Assembly (NCBI GenBank): GCA_025766275.1
Contig: JAFKAC010000030.1
Location: 124,001 to 188,000 of the forward strand
Direction of reading: 5' to 3'
Origin: Lactarius indigo
Taxonomy: Eukaryota; Basidiomycota; Agaricomycetes; Russulales; Russulaceae
DNA length: 64,000 nt
In this document: positions 62,387 to 64,000 of the stretch, one piece after another
How the letters are laid out: the number at the start of each line of letters is the position of its first letter
Numbering within the stretch: position 1 is the first letter of the stretch
Notes under the pieces: generated by a model
The model's input: the letters and a program-made list of their open reading frames with translations, nothing else
The model's database searches: none
Told to the model about the DNA's origin: nothing
Translations under genes and position numbers: made by a program

Positions 62387-63853
62387 ATGTCCCCCAACGC
62401 AACAATGACCGACACCCCAGTATCTGACACCACTCTCATCAACATCCTCAGCAACCCCCAACTTGAAGCCGCCCTCGAACGAGGGATTGTCACCCTCGAC
62501 CTCACCAGCATCCCTCGCCTATCACCACCACCGTCCCCCCAACACGTTACCACCGTCGCCCCTATCCCTGTCGAACGAGAACCCGGGGAACTTACCCCGT
62601 CTACACCGGAGGAAGGGCAATACTCTCCAACACCACCTCCTCAGCAACAGCCGACCCCTCCACCCAAATCACGACCTCAATCACCACCATCTTCCCCATC
62701 GTCCACACCACCTCCGCCCCTAGAGCCGTTCACCCCGGTCCGCGTCCACACCCCCATTGACTACAACCGACCCGACTCCCCTTCTGACGACACAGATGAT
62801 CCCAGTGCTCCATTTTTTCCAAACGTTCCTGGCACCCCCAAGTACTACCCATTACAGATCCCGCTACCAGACGGTGGATCTAACCCGGCGAAGTATATTT
62901 ACTATCGCAAGGGATTCACCGAGGTAGTGGGGACAATGGGCAGGGGACAACCTCACTACGGAGAGGAAGTTTACCTCTCGTCACTCCGACCGAACGTCTC
63001 GGCACCCCCTTTCACAGCGGAACAACTGCAGTTCTTTGACCCTCATGACATCCGCGCCTGTGCTCTAGACGAAACACTCATGGAGCTCAATTCACCTCGT
63101 CTTACGGCCGAGATCACTAGGCTAAGAACGGGACTTTTGGCGCTCAAAGAACTCGACGAGAAGTACGAAAGGCTGGAAGAGGACACACGCAAACTACGAG
63201 CGGAACGGCTTACGGTCGATCTAATGCTAGCCAGCACCAAAAGACGCCTTCAGTACGCGGGGGCGCTGGCTACCATAGGTAACGAATATGCACGTATGAC
63301 GGCCCTACCAGCCCCACTTCGCTACTCCCGCTACGCCATCCCATTCTCCCCGCGACGCGGAGGACCATTAGAATTCCCCCGCCTTGCCGACAAACCCCAC
63401 CGCCGACGCTGCTATCATTGCAATAGCCCCCATCACATCGTACGCGACTGCCCCACCAGACCGCGGCCTGCTTGCCGACACTGCCAAAGCCAGGAACACC
63501 AATCCCATCGATGCATATTCCGCCGTGCCGGTATGGTCGAAGAAGTGATCACGACCCATCAGGCAGACGAGCGCATACGACAAGCAGTGGCTACGGAGGC
63601 CACCACTTCCTTCACCGTCCCCGAACCACCAACGATCGCGGCCCACACCCACGGGAGGTGGTGCGGGCGGTGCTTTCGCACCGATGCCAATCATGACGAG
63701 ATCCGGTGCCCACAGTACGAAATGTGTCGCAAGTGCGGCAAACGCGGACCCTTCCTTTTCCTCAAAACACATTACTGCCGACTCGACATCTCCCCGTGGC
63801 CGGAGAATGACCTCGACGCTGACATCTATGACCTCATAGATCCGGAGTCCTGA
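62387..63853 (+). CDS. Gypsy-D ORF3, zinc-knuckle protein of unknown function
   Basis: 488 codons from ATG 62387, 23 nt after the Pol stop. A short helix (VSDTTLINILSNPQLEAALERG) is followed by a long Pro/Ser/Thr-rich region, a central segment (PNVPGTPKYYPLQIPLPDG), a coiled-coil-like helix with SPRLTAEITRLRTGLLALKE (about 240-290), then Cys/His motifs: CYHCNSPHHIVRDC, CRHCQSQEHQSHRC, CGRCFRTDANHDEIRC and CRKCGKRGPFLF with later H and C (about 341-463). Gypsy-B carries a relative without the zinc part. It is not an envelope: no signal peptide or membrane helix. A nucleic-acid chaperone or RNA-packaging role is a guess. Confidence 0.75.
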   Translation: MSPNATMTDTPVSDTTLINILSNPQLEAALERGIVTLDLTSIPRLSPPPSPQHVTTVAPIPVEREPGELTPSTPEEGQYSPTPPPQQQPTPPPKSRPQSPPSSPSSTPPPPLEPFTPVRVHTPIDYNRPDSPSDDTDDPSAPFFPNVPGTPKYYPLQIPLPDGGSNPAKYIYYRKGFTEVVGTMGRGQPHYGEEVYLSSLRPNVSAPPFTAEQLQFFDPHDIRACALDETLMELNSPRLTAEITRLRTGLLALKELDEKYERLEEDTRKLRAERLTVDLMLASTKRRLQYAGALATIGNEYARMTALPAPLRYSRYAIPFSPRRGGPLEFPRLADKPHRRRCYHCNSPHHIVRDCPTRPRPACRHCQSQEHQSHRCIFRRAGMVEEVITTHQADERIRQAVATEATTSFTVPEPPTIAAHTHGRWCGRCFRTDANHDEIRCPQYEMCRKCGKRGPFLFLKTHYCRLDISPWPENDLDADIYDLIDPES

Positions 63854-63887
63854 AGTCGAGGCGTCTTCAGACCAAGACGGGGGGTAA

Positions 63888-64000
63888 TGTTACGACTTTC
63901 TTGGACTCGTCCCTTTTCTTACCATTATTCTCTTCCCACACTATACGAGCCCTGTATGATTACGCGGACGTTACGATTACCCGGTTTCCATCACGCGCCC
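63888..64000 (+). repeat. Gypsy-D 3' LTR, partial
   Basis: The first 113 bp of the LTR, the same as 56586-56698, cut by the end of the window. Confidence 0.92.

Larger units (their letters stand above)
56586..64000 (+). mobile_element. Gypsy-D, intact chromovirus with ORF3 (3' LTR truncated by the window)
   Basis: The 5' LTR is 56586-57153 (568 bp, TGTTACGACTTT to GCGTTACA). The 3' LTR starts at 63888 after AGACGGGGGGTAA; 113 bp of it are in the window and match the 5' LTR. The left flank is GTACT (56581-56585); the matching TSD should lie near 64456. Gag, Pol and ORF3 are all uninterrupted. It is probably the youngest Gypsy here. Confidence 0.93.

Noticed and set aside
62387..63853. Gypsy-D ORF3 as an envelope gene
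   Set aside because: No signal peptide, transmembrane helix or fusion peptide. The C-terminus is a cysteine/histidine array.

Overview
The window is fungal DNA, most likely from a mushroom-forming basidiomycete (Agaricomycetes). The evidence is a DUF6535 membrane-protein gene with short GT-AG introns, chromodomain Gypsy elements, Copia elements and a LINE of the kinds common there. Almost all of the 64 kb is one nested transposon complex inside the 5' part of that single DUF6535 gene. I found no bacterial-type genes, rRNA, tRNA or CRISPR array.

Layout. 1-925: flank with no recognised gene. 926-3501 (minus): main exons of the DUF6535 gene. 3505-18925: a 5'-truncated LINE (minus) broken by a solo LTR (3847-4316 plus 15198-15476). 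That LTR is itself split by Copia-1 (4317-15192), which carries foldback element FB1 (8155-12878) and a solo LTR (13180-13758). 16326-23465: an inverted block holding the rest of the LINE, FB2 (19464-21915), DUF6535 exon 1 (18800-about 18850, now on plus), half of FB3 (16966-18793) and the first 111 bp of the Gypsy-C LTR. 22937-43991: Gypsy-B, a decayed chromovirus. Inside it lies a non-autonomous LTR element (30196-43376) whose only ORF ends in a cyclin box, and inside that lies Copia-3 (33872-40858, minus). 43997-64000: Gypsy-C, decayed, containing a solo LTR (45274-46013), intact Copia-2 (46763-53615), a second solo LTR (55762-56387) and intact Gypsy-D (56586 to beyond the window end).

Target-site duplications (TSDs) allow the order of events to be read base by base. 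Two of them (GGTAT and CAGCT) are split between distant sites in exactly the way expected if a segment of about 6 kb flipped by recombination between two oppositely oriented copies of the same 529-bp LTR. Undoing this flip puts exon 1 back in line with the other DUF6535 exons, rejoins the LINE reading frame and rebuilds the Gypsy-C LTR.

Shared mechanisms. Gypsy-B, -C, -D and the cyclin element each have a primer-binding site 1-2 nt after the LTR that is complementary over 10-11 nt to a stretch of their own LTR lying 33-35 nt downstream of a TATA box. This is the layout of Tf1-type self-priming. It suggests that the cyclin element is mobilised in trans by a chromovirus. The three Copia elements instead share a primer site matching the anticodon arm of initiator tRNA-Met (half-tRNA priming). 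Older elements are broken mainly by UGA codons where intact relatives keep Arg, pointing to CpG decay (CGA to TGA). The two youngest autonomous elements, Copia-2 and Gypsy-D, have uninterrupted ORFs.
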